Of a stretch of 64,000 bases of DNA, positions 48,121-60,959 are shown piece after piece. The notes under the pieces are model-generated. The model saw only the letters and a program-made list of their open reading frames with translations, did no database searches and had not been told where the DNA came from. The stretch is from Poa pratensis. Taxonomy: Eukaryota > Streptophyta > Magnoliopsida > Poales > Poaceae. Each line of letters starts with the position of its first letter. The first letter of the stretch is position 1. A program made the translations under genes and the position numbers. The stretch covers positions 139,639,733 through 139,703,732 of the forward strand of contig CAMZMU010000052.1 of assembly GCA_947311845.1 (NCBI GenBank), given 5' to 3'.

Positions 48121-49200
48121 TGAATTTCTTCTAGCTCAAGAAGGTATTCTATTTATTCGGTTAGCTCTTTCCTTTTTTCATCATTTTCATCAGACATCGG
48201 CCCCATCATAACCTCCTCCAGGTCTCGTTGTGCCTTTCGAAGTCTTTTTTTCAGCTTCTTGAGCACACGTTGATCCCAGTCATGAAACTCTCGATGCATA
48301 CGTGAGAGCTTTTCATGAATATTGGTAACCTCCACAGCACCACATACCCGATCCCAGACATCTTTAACAGCAGTGGAAAAGTTCTCTTCTCTCAGCCATC
48401 TTGCCTCAAAACGTAATGGCTTAGGACCAGAACAGCCAGTCCCTAAGTTTGCATAATGATCTGTGTTCAGCAACAGCGGTCGGTGGTCTGATCTTGCAAA
48501 TTGCAGATGCTCCAGCGCCGCATGCGGGAATAGCTGTACCCATTCCTCATTGATCAAGCCTCTGTCCAGGCGTTCACAAATTCTTCCTCTTCTCCATGTA
48601 AAAGGGTCTCCAATAAACCCTATATCTGTCAAAAAATAATCATCAATGTCACTATGAAAATCTTGCATATATCGTTGGGGTATTGGGTTCCCCCCTTCCT
48701 TTTCATGTAGAAATTGAATTTCATTAAGATCACCCATCAAAAGCCAAGGTAAATCAGGGTTGTGGTACAATTGACGCATTCGATCCCATGTTTTATGCTT
48801 ATTTTCCCAACAGAACTCTCCATACATACCAGTAAAACGCCAGAAAGCATTACCAACCTTTATTTTGACATCAATGAACATGGGATGTAAAGCTAGTTGC
48901 TCTACATGTACCTCCTTTTTCCAGAACAGCAAGAGGTCACCTTTCCTCCCATCGCTTGGACACACAAACTTCATGTCCATCTTCATACGCCTTCTCAAAC
49001 ATTCAGCTGGGTAGGTGTCAAGGTGCGTCTCCGAGAGAAAAATAATATCAGGATCGTGCTTTCGCTGGATATCCAACACGGACCGAACTGGCGGGTCATT
49101 TCCAATGCCCGGCAGTTCAGGGATAATATTTTCATTGTGCCCGGCGGTCACCCTCGAGGAGTGCCGCCGATCGTGCATTATTAATTTCAGTAGCTGAGCT
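48121..49200 (-). pseudogene. LINE ORF2 endonuclease fragment
   Basis: The open frame 48153-49223 on the minus strand covers an apurinic-endonuclease-like (exonuclease/endonuclease/phosphatase) domain: DPDIIFLSETHL, WLLMGDLNEIQF, GDPFTWRRGRICERLDRGLI and the catalytic-histidine motif FARSDHRPLLL. It continues into the coiled linker (KKLKKRLRKAQRDLEEV) and stops at 48153 by a TAA inside LTE-stop-IEYLLELEEIQ; similarity ends at about 48121, before the reverse transcriptase. At the N-terminus, a 1-bp loss breaks the usual NCRGLGN start (NCR in one frame, GIGN in another). It is a fragment, unrelated in position to the LINE at 30707-32651. Confidence 0.85.
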
Positions 49201-49303
49201 AGAAACAGCCAAACCATCCTCACCTTTGTGTTTCTTTCTATTTCGATCCCTAGATGTTATTTCCGTCTAGGACTTGGATTACCGTGTTTTCTTGTCAAAT
49301 CGT

Positions 49304-49417
49304 AACGTAATGTAATGTTTTCTAATTATATCACAGCCATAAATTTTAGATCCGACTGTTAACGTAATGTAACGTTTTGTAATTATATCGCAGCTGTAAC
49401 TTTTAGATCCGACTGTT
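49304..49417 (+). repeat. 57-bp tandem duplication
   Basis: Two adjoining units, 49304-49360 and 49361-49417, each starting AACGTAATGTAA and ending TTTTAGATCCGACTGTT, differ at a handful of positions. Non-coding. Confidence 0.8.
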
Positions 49418-52313
49418 GAAATTAATTATGGTGATGTGGATTAACGTGGTGGCTCGAAAAACACCCTCATTTTGCTTTTAGTATATACTAAGAAAAATGC
49501 CCGTGCATTGCAACGGGAGAAAAAACCGCGTCGTTCAAACTCATCATCGTCCTCTCCAACATTGTCGACACCTAGGACTCTGCCAACGAACTCCCGTTAA
49601 TTTTGACCGATGTCGATTAGGTTTGGTGAGAAGACGACTGACTAAAAAAGAAACTCGTTTGTTGCAACACCCTATTAATTCCATTCTAATTCGCGTTACA
49701 CATTTTTTGTAAAATAGAAACGTTTGTTGGGTTTTCGGCCTAGCCTAGAAAATACTAGTTGAATTTGGCGCGGCGACACGCCGCGGCGTTGGGGAATTTT
49801 TTTTGTTGGGTTTTCTTCCTTTTCAAAAAACATTATATGTTGTTTGAGTGAAAAAATACATCAGTCATATTCTTTGTGTACACCAAAACGGAAGCTCTAT
49901 GATGTAACAGTCATAAACCTTTTTTTTTTAAAGAAAAAATACATCAATGTATATGTACATTAAATTAGTAATGTTCTTTCAAACGTGGAGTTATGCTACC
50001 ACAAACAAATTTTAACAGGGTATAAAACATTACAATAGAAACAATCAGTATACTTCACACTTCACCTAACAATGTATTTCAGCTGCATTTAGGCATCTCG
50101 CTGATGCTAGTAGCCAAGTCCAAGCCAGCACCAATGGCAACTGATAAAGATTGTGGCCAATTGGTAAACAACTAAATAGTTGAAGACAATAAACCTGCAA
50201 AGTAAAAACGTTAAATTCCTACATGTGGGAGACGTTGTGGAAGCCCGGACAAATGACTTGAAGTCTATGGAAGGTATCTCTAGTAATGTAAGCTAATAAA
50301 ATACAACAATTTGAGATTTCTTACACCTCTCAGCCACACCGACAAATCCATGCAGCAAAACAGAAGGAGCAGATCATTTGTCGGTGGAAGTGACCATAAG
50401 CAAACCAAAAATTCTAACAAACTTAACTTATTTAGAACATATACACAAATACTTTGTCGGTCCAGACTAAAGAATTTCAGGAACTTGCCAGGCAAAGAGA
50501 AAACACCATGGCAGCAGGATCTTTGTTTTCACCGTAGTGCAAAAGTTCAACAAATCCAAGTTTTTGGACCTAAAGCAAATTTCTGTTGCGAGCAACAAAA
50601 TATGCAAGCAAATGTTCAGACTTGCTGTCAAGAAGCAGTATCATCGCACTCCAAAAAACATAATATATATATATCTACAAGGGTAAAATGAAATTAGGCA
50701 ATGAATTCAATCTCACGATTTTAAATTAATAAGAGCATAGGAGGGGCAAGATCATAACCAAGCAATACTCCCTCAGGTAAATGGCGAATCACTCTGTAAT
50801 GGGCACCAAATCAACTGCGGATATGTTACTACCTTGGTTATATATTTTGCACTCGGTCTGCATAACAGTATAGACACCGGTCTGCATAACAAGAGTTACA
50901 ATATTAATCCATATAATTATGTGCTTCAACTTGTTTAAAGTAATAACTGGAAACAACCATATACATGTGGACATGAGTAACACAATCGTAGCTAAAGACA
51001 GCTTTGTCAGGTATTATCGCCAGATAAAAGTTACCTCACTGATAAAGCATTGGAAAACAAAGTACAAAGTATGTTGATATTGAATGAATACATAGGTACC
51101 CAAGTGTGTCACACATTAAGGTTGTAACATACAAACAATACTTGTGAAAATATTCACATTCACCCACAACTTACCATCTGTATCTCCGGAACTCAAATCG
51201 CAAAATGAAGTGGGATAAAATGGGAGTCATGTGTATATGGCCGCAACTACATCAAAGAACACATGTGTATTTAGCAAACTGCACAGTTGTAGGAGTAAAC
51301 TGGAGAGAGTAAAATATAAGAGAGTAATCTGAAAGGAAAATAAACATTGTCTAGCCGGCATTCCTGTTATCATCCCTGAGAATACAAATCTGAGTTAGAG
51401 TAATCATATATACCCAACAGAATACTACCACCAATCTAGCTAGTATAGCATCTGCCGATACCATTGCTTGCAAACAGATGGAATTAAAACTAAAAAATAG
51501 ATGAGAAGTACCAGATCATGCTCAGAAGTACTGACTAATAATTGATTAAAAAATAAACATATCTAGAATCTGTAATAGTGCAATCACAATATAAGAGAGA
51601 ATGAAAGTTTTGACACTAAGAACTACTATGTAGTAATATATCAAACTGAATGCTCAATGTCAACTTAGAAAAGCATCAGAATAATAAAAAAGTTAGTGCC
51701 ATGTGCACTAAAAGGCACACTATTGTTTAAGCAAGCATTTCCATCTTTCACGCCCTAGGTAAAATTCACGATAATAAGAAATAAAAGATTTGTATCTAAA
51801 ATCCAAAATGTAAGAGGACAAAAAACATGGAAATAAACATGACCAAATAATTGAGATCGCAGGCTTTAGATACAAACACAAAGAACAAATAGACATGTAT
51901 CAATACCAATCGCTGACCAAAGAGCCCGTGAAAACAGCCGATCACGACGCTGACACACAACCAATAATATGTATTACAACGATGGAGTAAATAATATATG
52001 TAGTATATACTCACATAAAAAATAGAAGATCATAACACACTCAGGTCTGTATCATAAAGGAGTAATCAAAAGGGCCATTCCAATTTTCTGAGCAAAGTGG
52101 TAAAATATCTTAATACATTGGAGTGCAAATTAAAAGAGAACCGTAATGTGTTCTTTTTTCCAGAACATCAAACGGAGAAAAGAATTCAAATTTTTGCCCA
52201 TATCATTCCACTTTTAATGTAATGAACAAATCTACATAGTAGTAGTCTAAATATTGTCACAAAGCATTGCAATTCATGAGTCCTTGTACAATTGTTCGAG
52301 TTTTTTAAATTAC
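49418..52313. other. AT-rich intergenic sequence, no gene seen
   Basis: A repeat-like end, AAAAATGCCCGTGCATTGCA, lies at 49494-49513. A GC patch GCGCGGCGACACGCCGCGGC is at about 49770-49789. The rest is AT-rich and may include intron sequence left from the SnRK2 relic to the right. No downstream SnRK2 exons (activation loop onward) were found here. Confidence 0.35.
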
Positions 52314-54375
52314 CTTTGAGTAACCGAAGTCGCAGATCTTGAGGCGTGGTTCTCCAGCTTCAAGTCCCGGTGGCATATTTGCTACATATATGCAACAGAC
52401 TTTGAGCATCCGATCTGATTATTATTGCCTCTCTTTGGAAGCACAAATTTTGATTGATCTTCTTACCATGAAGTGGAAGTAGCTGACGCCGCAGATGGGC
52501 TGCTGGAAGAAGTACCTCGCCTGCAAGAGAACAGGGCGACCATGCATGAAGCAACAGACAAATCGGTTGTCGAATGAAATGGAGATGGGCAATGAAACAA
52601 AATCGATCCTCACCTCGTCCTCGCTGAATCTCCCGGCGCTGCAGATCCGGTCGAAGAGCTCCCTGCTGGCCTCGTAGTCCATCACAATCGCCAGGTGCGT
52701 CGTCATCACAACCACCTGTGCGCGAAGGAATCGATTACTCTTCGTCTCTTCACCCGAGAACCACAAAAATGGACAAATTCGTCCTCTATTTCCTGACTCG
52801 TTGATTGATGACCCACAAGTATGGGGGGTGTATCGTAGTACTTTCGATAAATAAGAGTGTCGGACCCAATGAGTAGCAGAAGGTGTTGACAAGCGGTTTT
52901 GATAAAGGATTCACTGTAAATACTCACATACATGTTTTTAGGAGTTTTTGATATGACAGATAAATAAAGTACAACTAAATAAAATGCAGTAATAATAATT
53001 GCAGCGAGTGGCCCAATCCTTTCTACAGCAAAGGACAAGCCGGTTGATGTACTTATAATGACCAAATGTTCTTGAGGACACACGGGAATATTGTCGAGTG
53101 ATTTCGCTTCATATAGTTGATTAATCTTCATTGTTTTGATAAGTGTTGTGTGGGTGAACCTATGCTAATGCACCGCCCTTCCTAGGCCTAATACATACTT
53201 GTGATTAAACCCCTTGCAAGCATCCGCAAATACAAGAAAGTAATTAAGATAAATCTAACCACAGCCTTAAACTCTGAGATCCTGCTATCCCTCATGCATC
53301 GATATACCAACGGGGGTTTAGGTTTCTGTCACTCCGGCAACCCCAGAATTGGCAACCAAATACACAATGCACTCCCCTAGGCCCATAAAGGTGAAGTGTC
53401 ATGTAGTCGACGTTCACATGACACCACTAGAAGAATAACACCACAACTTAAATATCAAACCATTAAATATTACTCAACATAATTCACTACTAACATCAAG
53501 ACCTCCCATGTCCTCAAGAACTAAACGAACTACTCAGAAGACATCATATGGAACATGATCAGAGGTGATATAATGATGAATAACAATCTGGACATAAACC
53601 TTAATTCAACGGTTTCACTCAATAGCATCAACCACAAGGAGTAATTAACACCGGGAGAGTTTCCCCTATGAAATAGACAAGATTCAACCCTAGATGTTAC
53701 AGCGGAACGGAGTGCAGCGGCGGTGATGGTGGTGTCGGCGGTGAAGAAGAAGATGATGATCCCAATGAAGTCCAGCTCGATGACGGTGACGATGGCGACG
53801 ATTTCCCCCTCCGGGAGGGAATTTCCCCGGCAGATTTCTCCCTGCTGGAGAGCTCTTCTCTCTCTGGTGTTTTCCGCCTCGTGGAGGCGGCGGAATATTC
53901 CCACGATGGTTCTCTGCGTCTTAGGGTTCCCAGGGGGTCATGTACGCGAAGGGGCGATGGCTGAGGTGGGCCTGGGCCTCCACACCCCCTGGCAGCGCGG
54001 CCAGAGGTGGGCCCACGCGAGCAGGGGGTGTGGGCCCCCCTTGGCTCACCTCAGCTCCCCCTTTTGGCTACCTCCGTCATCTGACAAAATAGGAGCTCCT
54101 GGATGTTTTCCTCGAATTATCGATCTTCAGAAATATCGTATCTTGACGACGCTTTTTCCAGCAGAAATCTGACTCCGGTGTTTATTTCTCCAATAATCAT
54201 CAAACATGCAAAATAGGTAAAATAACATAAGTAACATCTCTAAATATGAAATATATCAATGAATAACAGTAAATTATGATACAAAATAGTGATGCAAAAT
54301 GGACGTATCATTGACCTCCTTGAATCGGATTATGTTGGGGTGCCATAGGGTCCGGTGGTTTATGATCTCCCTCGC
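52314..54375 (-). pseudogene. SnRK2-type protein kinase gene relic (four exons)
   Basis: Four minus-strand exons match the order and boundaries of plant SnRK2 (ABA/osmotic-stress) kinase genes. 54316-54375: EIINHRTLWHPNIIRFKE. 52614-52715: [19 protein letters not shown], then [10 protein letters not shown]. 52467-52520: [18 protein letters not shown]. 52314-52381: QICHRDLKLEN joined to PRLKICDFGYSK. All have GT-AG borders. The last exon is 68 bp where the family encodes 93; 25 bp encoding the TLLDGSPA-like loop are gone, shifting the frame between the HRD and DFG motifs. The ATP-binding exon upstream and everything after the DFG exon are missing. A solo LTR sits in the first intron, right at the splice donor. 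Not functional. The GC-rich stretch before 54375 does not encode the expected N-lobe. Confidence 0.8.
52806..54310 (-). mobile_element. Solo LTR (1.5 kb, gypsy) in the SnRK2 relic
   Basis: Read on the minus strand it begins TGATACGTCCATTTTGCATC and ends GTGGGTCATCA, the style of Triticeae gypsy LTRs. The flanks TTGAT (52801-52805) and TTGAC (54311-54315) are a 5-bp target duplication with one mismatch. Nothing internal remains. It belongs in type with the Athila-like element at 54641-59527, which lacks its own LTR. Confidence 0.82.
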
Positions 54376-54640
54376 GGGGCTGGAGGCGATGCGGGCGGCC
54401 GGGGTCGAGGGTGGCACGGGGCCGTGGCTGGAGGCGGCATCGGCGGACGGGGGAGGTGGAGAGCGGCGCCGGCGGCCGGGCTGGAGGGCGACGCGGGCCC
54501 GGAAGCTGGGCAACGACGACGGGGGAATTGGAATGAGATTTTTTGGCGTGTGGCCGGCTTTCTCGCCGGGCATGCGCTTGACGGGGAGGCGCCCTCACCG
54601 CGACGCATGTTACAAAAGATAGCACGACAACGATGAAGAG
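54376..54640. other. GC-rich block next to the SnRK2 relic
   Basis: Both strands have open frames rich in Pro, Ala, Arg and Gly (on the minus strand PAARIASSPA runs into REIINH). It could be remains of the SnRK2 5' exon or intron, or foreign GC-rich DNA. The kinase glycine loop expected in this exon was not found. The border with gypsy sequence is near 54640. Confidence 0.3.
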
Positions 54641-57334
54641 CGGAAAGATCAAACCAATGGGGATACGAGATTTAACGTGGAAAACCCTCCAAGCGAAAAC
54701 TGAGCTCAGTAAACAAGACCACAGGTTTATGGAGTGAAGTGTCGATAAACAAAATACGGACAAGAAGCATCACATTTATTGATACATAAGTCATTCTAGA
54801 TAGCAACTTCCCTTCATATAATATTAACTTGAAACAAGTAGAGGGAACCACAATAAAGTGCATAGAGAGAATCATAATTGGTGATGGCAAACTTAAGTTC
54901 TTGGTCAGAGAACAATTAACAAGTCATACTTATCTTTCGAGCAGAGTCTTTATATTAGAGCTTATATTGAAGAACTTACATGCTCAATCATAACAACCTC
55001 CTTACAGTCATTGATAACTTTCAAAGTTATATTCATTCAGATAAAAGCTTTTGTGCTAGACAAGGAAACATAAAAGATGTGATTAGAAGTATCAAAATAT
55101 AAATGATTGGATCACAACAACTCAAATGCTTGCTTGAGATAGAGATGAATAGGTTTACTGACTCAACAATAAAGTAAAGATAGGCCCTTCGCAGAGGGAA
55201 GCAGGGATGAAATCATGTGCTAGAGCTTTTTAAGTTTTAAAATCATATGAGAGTATAAAATAGTTGTTTGAGCTATGTATGTCGTTGTCAACGAATCGTA
55301 GTAAAGAGAACACTAACCCCTTGTCAACCAGACTTTCAAGAGCGGCTCCCATGAAGGACGTTATTTCTACCCAAAGGTAGATCATCCCTCTTCTCTTTTG
55401 TTTACACATGTATTTTATAAATTGATATGACACTCCTCCCAACCTTGCTTACACAAGCCATGGCTAACCGAATCCTCGGGTGCCTTCCAACAATCACATA
55501 CCATGGAGGAGTGCCTATTTGATGATGCTTAACATTAATTGCTTCTGATAAATCATTGGCAAACATGTGAAGAGAATCAAATGGTTAAGTTATAATTAAT
55601 TGGGACTGGGCACCCCATTTGCCAGCTCTTTTTGCAAGTTATTGGATAAGCGGTGTATATGCCACTAGTCCATTGGTGAAAGTCTGTCTGACAAAAGTGC
55701 TAGAGAAACTCTACAAACCCTCATGAGCTAATAAAAGTGACACAAAATGAGGAGTAATAAGTTTTGAATAATTTAAAGGTAGCACATGAAGTATTTACTT
55801 GGAGTGGCGCAAAATACCACATAGTAGGTAGTTATGGTGGACACAGATGGCAATGGTTTGGCTCAAGGTTTGGATGTATGAGAAGCATTCCCTCTCAATA
55901 CAGGTTTTTGGCTAGCAAGGTTATGTAGCAAGCATAAGAGTTGAGGGATACAAACAATTATACAAGTGATAAGAACAATCATGCAATCTTCCTTGAAGCA
56001 CAAATAGTTTAACTTAAGAATACTAAGCTTATGAGCCAACAAGAAAGAAAGATCATGGAATAATATATCTGCATGTACTTCCCTCTCTCTACTTAAGTCT
56101 CAAAGTATTGTTCACTACTGACCAATGCTAAGTTTGCCAAAACCAAAAAGATTAACTTAACGCTCTAAAAGTGATGCCTATACTAACAACAAGGTTATCA
56201 ATATGAAAGAGAATTGCAAACTAAAATAAAGTATGCAGAAAGTAAATGATAAAACTTCTCATTAATATCCATAACGGCAACTCACACCAAGGGATACATA
56301 GATAACCAACTAAAAGAGAGATACTTCCACATTGCAAACCATCTATAAGATAACTTCCCTACTCACGATATGACTCTATTGAAAAGTAAAAGGTAAAGAT
56401 AATGGTGTGATACCGCGGCACTCCCCCAAGCTTGGAACAAACCAAGGGGATGCCAATACCATGATGAATTACTCCTTCGGCGGTGGTGGTGAATTCTTGA
56501 TAAGCTTATCAACCAGCTCCTTCAGTTCATCAATCTTGTAGGTGAGAGCGTGAATCAGCTCCGAGTTGTGTTCAATGCGGTTCATGAACTTGTCAGACTG
56601 CGAGTCCCAGCTCTTGGAATTGTTTCCCACTTCTCAGCATCAGAATCCCTCTTTCCTGCATTGTTAGAACGATCTATATTCCAACCACTAGGCAATTCTG
56701 CCTCAGGGATCCTCTCAATTGATGCTATGGATAAGAGTATGGAAGGGGTTATTGATGCCTGGAGAAGATATCCTGGGAGCCAAGAAGCGTCGTGGAACCT
56801 TCCCTCTGGTGCTCATCCGCGCGCCTCTCTTGGGTTGAAAGGATTTGCCACCACTCCAATGCTTGCAATGGTGGCGCGGGTATTGACGCGGATCTTCCTC
56901 CACTTCTCCTTCATCTTCACTCTCGATCTCCTCCTCCAGCAGGGTCTTGGGGATCATCTTTCAAAGGCTCCTTGCCCTTGTTGTTGTTGTTGGAGACCAT
57001 GGTGCTTCTAAATCTGAGGACAATATCTGGACGAAACAGCTCGAAACAAAACGCGACGAAAAGGCGATATACGAACCTCGGGGGTTCGGGTTAGATATAT
57101 AGCAAAAAGTTTTACATCGAAAGGAAGGTACTGGAGGAAACCTGGTCGGAGACGAGCTCCGGGGCTCACACCCCCTGGTCGCGCGGCTAGAGGTGGGCCC
57201 GCCGACACGGGGTGTGGCCCCGGGTGCCGTCTCCCACCCGGTTTGGTCTCTTATTTTTCCATATTTAATAAAAATGACAAAAATATGTTCTGGAAGGTTA
57301 ATCGCGAACTTTTCTTACCGAAACTGTTACCTAT
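54641..57334 (-). mobile_element. 3' internal, non-pol part of an Athila-like gypsy element
   Basis: On the minus strand this follows pol. At about 56715-57000 it has a broken frame starting MVSNNNNKGKEPLKDD. Next comes AT-rich DNA with words typical of these elements (AAGCTTGGGGGAGTGCC at about 56420 and TGTTTACTGAGCTCAGTTTT at about 54695-54715). In complete elements the latter stands shortly before the polypurine tract and 3' LTR; here both are missing and the sequence stops at about 54640. Confidence 0.65.
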
Positions 57335-59527
57335 TCAAAGTCGAATTCTGCAGTTCCTGAAATGCTCTTCAATGAAAACTTCCGGAGTCACTACTTTAAT
57401 AGTGTCGACATCTTCATTGTAAGAATCTCCAGAAATATAATGTTTGAGTCTCTGACCATTCACTACTTGTGTAGAGTTATCTTTGAGTGAAGCAATCTTT
57501 ATTGCACCTGAACGATACACCTCCACAATAACAAATGGTCCTTCCCACTTTGAGAGTAATTTTCCTGCAAAAAATCTGAGACGAGACCTATACAATAGAA
57601 CTTTCTCACCAACATTAAATCTCTCTTAAGAATTCTCCTATCATGCCATCTCTTAACTTTTTCTTTAAAGAGCCTAGCATTTTCATAAGCTTCACTTCTC
57701 CATTCATCTAGAGAACTCAAATGAAGCAACCTTTTTCACCAGCAAGTTTAAAATCTCTATTAAGCTCTCACTGCCCAATAAGCTTTGTGTTCTAATTCTA
57801 AAGGCAAGTGACAAGCTTTACCATAAACCATTTTATAAGGAGACATGCCCATGGGTTTTATAAGCAGTTCTATAAGCCCATAAAGCATCATTTAACTTAC
57901 TAGCCCAATTTTTTCTAGATTTATTAACAGTCTTTTGCAAGATAGATTTAATCTCCCTATTTGACAATTCTACTTGTCCACTAGTTTGGGATGATAAGCT
58001 GAAGCAATTCTATGATTAACACCATATTTAGCAAGAGTCTTTCTAAAACCACCATGGATGAAATGAGAACCTCCATCAGTCATAAGATATCTAGGTACAC
58101 CAAACTAGGAAAAATACATCTTGAAGCATTTTTAAAGAGGTCTCACCATCAGCACTTTTTGTAGGTATAGCTTCTACCCATTTAGTGACATAATCAACAG
58201 CAACAAGTATATGAGTGTTACCTTGTGAAGAGGAAAAGGACCCATGAAGTCGAATCCCCAACAATCAAATGGTTCAATAACAAGAGAATAACTCATAGGC
58301 ATTTCATTGCGTCTAGAGATATTACCAACCCTTTGACATTCATCACAAGATAAAATAATTTCTTGCATCCTTAAAGAGGGTAGGCCAATAAAAACCTGAT
58401 TGTAGAACTTTTGCGCAGTTCTATCTCCAGCATGATGCCTCCATAAGCACTTCCATGGCATTTCCTCAATACTTCTGTTGTTCATATTCAGGAACACATC
58501 TTCGCATAATGCCATCACTCCTTCTTTATATAAGTGTGGGTCATCCCAAAAATAATGCCTCAAGTCATAAAAGAATTTCCTTCTTTGCTGAGCTGAAAAG
58601 GTTGGAGGCAAGTACTTGGAAACAATAAAGTTAGCATAATCAGCATACCAAGGACTATCTCGCGAACTCACCTTATCGCAGCCAATTGTTCATTTGGAAA
58701 ACTATCATTAACAGGAATAGGATCATAAGGAATGCTTTCCAATCTAGACAAATTATCAGCAACAGGATTTTCAGCACCTTTTCTATCTACAATGCAAATC
58801 AAACTCTTGCAAAAGAAGTACCCATCTAATAAGCCTAGGCTTAGCATCTTTCTTTTCCATAAGGTATCTAATTGCAGCATGATCAGTATGAATAGTGACT
58901 TTCGAATCAACTATGTAAGGTCGAAATTTGTCACAAGCAAAAACTACAGCTAGAAATCTTTTTCAGTAGTAGCATAATTCTTTTGAGCAGAATCAAGAGT
59001 TTTCTAGCATAATGAATAACATTCAACTTTTTATCTACACGCTGTCCAAGAACAGCACCTACAGCATAATCACTAGCATCGCACATAATTTCAAAAGGTA
59101 AATTCCAATCAGGTGGTTCAACTATAGGAGCGGTGATTAAAGCCTTTTTCAAAGTTTCAAAAGCTTCTTTACAATCATCATAAAAAACAAAAGGTACATC
59201 TTTTTGAAAAGATTAGTAAGAGGCTTGGAAATTTTAGAGAAATCTTTAATAAACCTCCTATAGAAACCAGCATGACCAAGAATACTACGAATACCTTTGA
59301 CATCTCTGGGACAAGGCATCTTCTCAATTGCCTCACTTTAGCTCGATCAACTTCGATGCCCCTTTCAGAAATTTTATGTCCAAGAACAATCCCTTCATTG
59401 GCCATAAAGTGGCATTTCTCCCAATTAAGAACAAGATTAGTCTCCTCACATCTCTGCAAAACTTTATCAAGATTGTGCAAGCAATTATCAAAAGAAGTTC
59501 CATAGACGGAGAAATCGTCCATGAAGA
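57335..59527 (-). pseudogene. Athila-like gypsy pol (RT, RNase H, integrase), degenerate
   Basis: Domain order on the minus strand: reverse transcriptase from 59527 (catalytic FMDDFSVYG, then NWEKCHFMANEGIVLGHKIS); RNase H (59150-58680; PFEIMCDASDYAVGAVLGQR, VADNLSRLE); integrase zinc finger and core (58671-58174; CDECQRVGN, WGFDFMGPFP); and C-terminal integrase (57729-57335; KWEGPFVIVEVY). Each domain sits in its own frame, so many frameshifts and stops exist. The 5' part of pol and gag is missing because another element starts at 59528. Confidence 0.85.
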
Positions 59528-60959
59528 TGTCACATCCCAAATTTTGGAACCAAGAAAAACTTAGTTTTACAAGACCAAAATTCAGAACCAACAAAAACTT
59601 TTTGAAGTATTTTACTGATGATTGTGTTTTCCATCCCCTTGCTATGTTTGAACTTGTGTGACTTGTTGTTTAAGTTGTTTGAATAGTAAATATCAGACCC
59701 AACCAATATAAAAATATATTTAACTTTGGTGATCATGTCATGACAAGAAAAATATTCCGTGTATCTTTTCCATTCTTATTTTGGCCAACTCCATTTCAAT
59801 GATACTTGGTTTAGCAACACCCCAAAACTAATACCCATTATTTGAGAAAGTAAAAGTATTTCCAGAACTATGTGTTCCCAAAAATGTGGAGATCTATATG
59901 TTATCTCCTATCTATATTTCAACCTTGATATTTTGCATGTGTATGCAACTCCCATTTTACACACTCTTATTTCCACTCCATTTCAAAACAACACTAGTGG
60001 GAAATATATTACCCCACCTATTTCTCTTTATCAAATCTTTTGAAAACTATTAAGTTATGAGTTGAGATATTCTTCAAAACATCATCTTGTCATAATTGAG
60101 TGTGATCATCTCTATAAGATAGTATTGTTGACTGTGGAAATGGTGGTGTGATTTATTCTTGTGGTTTGAATTATGTGGTCTTGATTGTGTTGTGGATCTT
60201 TTGTGTATGCCACTGTTGATCTTGTTGTGTTTGTTGCTTGTGAGGGTAATTCCTCAGTTGTGCTTAATACTAGAAAAAGACACACTTGGCAACAAATTTG
60301 GTATGTGACTTGAATAAAAACAAACCCTCTAGAAGTATTCACACCTATTTGAAATCCTAGATTAAGGGAAATGATCTTATTTAATTTCCCTCTATCTCTA
60401 TTCCTCTATTTTATGAAAACAATTATATTTCCTTATTCTAGGAATGAGATGAAATAATAATCATTTCAACCCCATCTCACTCCCTCCTCAAGTAAACATA
60501 CTTTTCAATTTTAAACAAAACTCTCAAAGTATTTAACAAAAGGAAATTAAGATCATGATAAATAAATGATCTTAATAAATTATTTTCCCCTACTTAACTC
60601 TCTATTTTCTTCAAACAAATATTTTCTCTATGAAAATATAAAGTATTTGAAGTTGCCATATTTGTCAAGAAAGTTCCAAAAGTTCAAAACAATACTTTAT
60701 CACTTGCTTGAAAATATTAAAAGAGTATCAACTATTATTTACCAAAAACAACATATTTAAACTCTATGAACAAATTATGTTCAAAACATTTTATTTTGAA
60801 AAACCAATTTTTGTGGATTCTCTACTTGACAAGGGGAGCCTACCCAAATATTTTCAAATTTTTATAAAATGTTTTAGTACCCCAAATAATTCCCTAAAAC
60901 CCTACTGGTTTTAAAAGAAAAACAAAAGAAAACAGAAAAGGACTTGGTTGTAAATGGAA

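Noticed and set aside
54360..54640. Pro/Ala-rich open frame as a real first exon of the SnRK2 gene
   Set aside because: The ATP-binding glycine loop and the invariant lysine region that should precede REIINH are absent, and both strands are open because of high GC.
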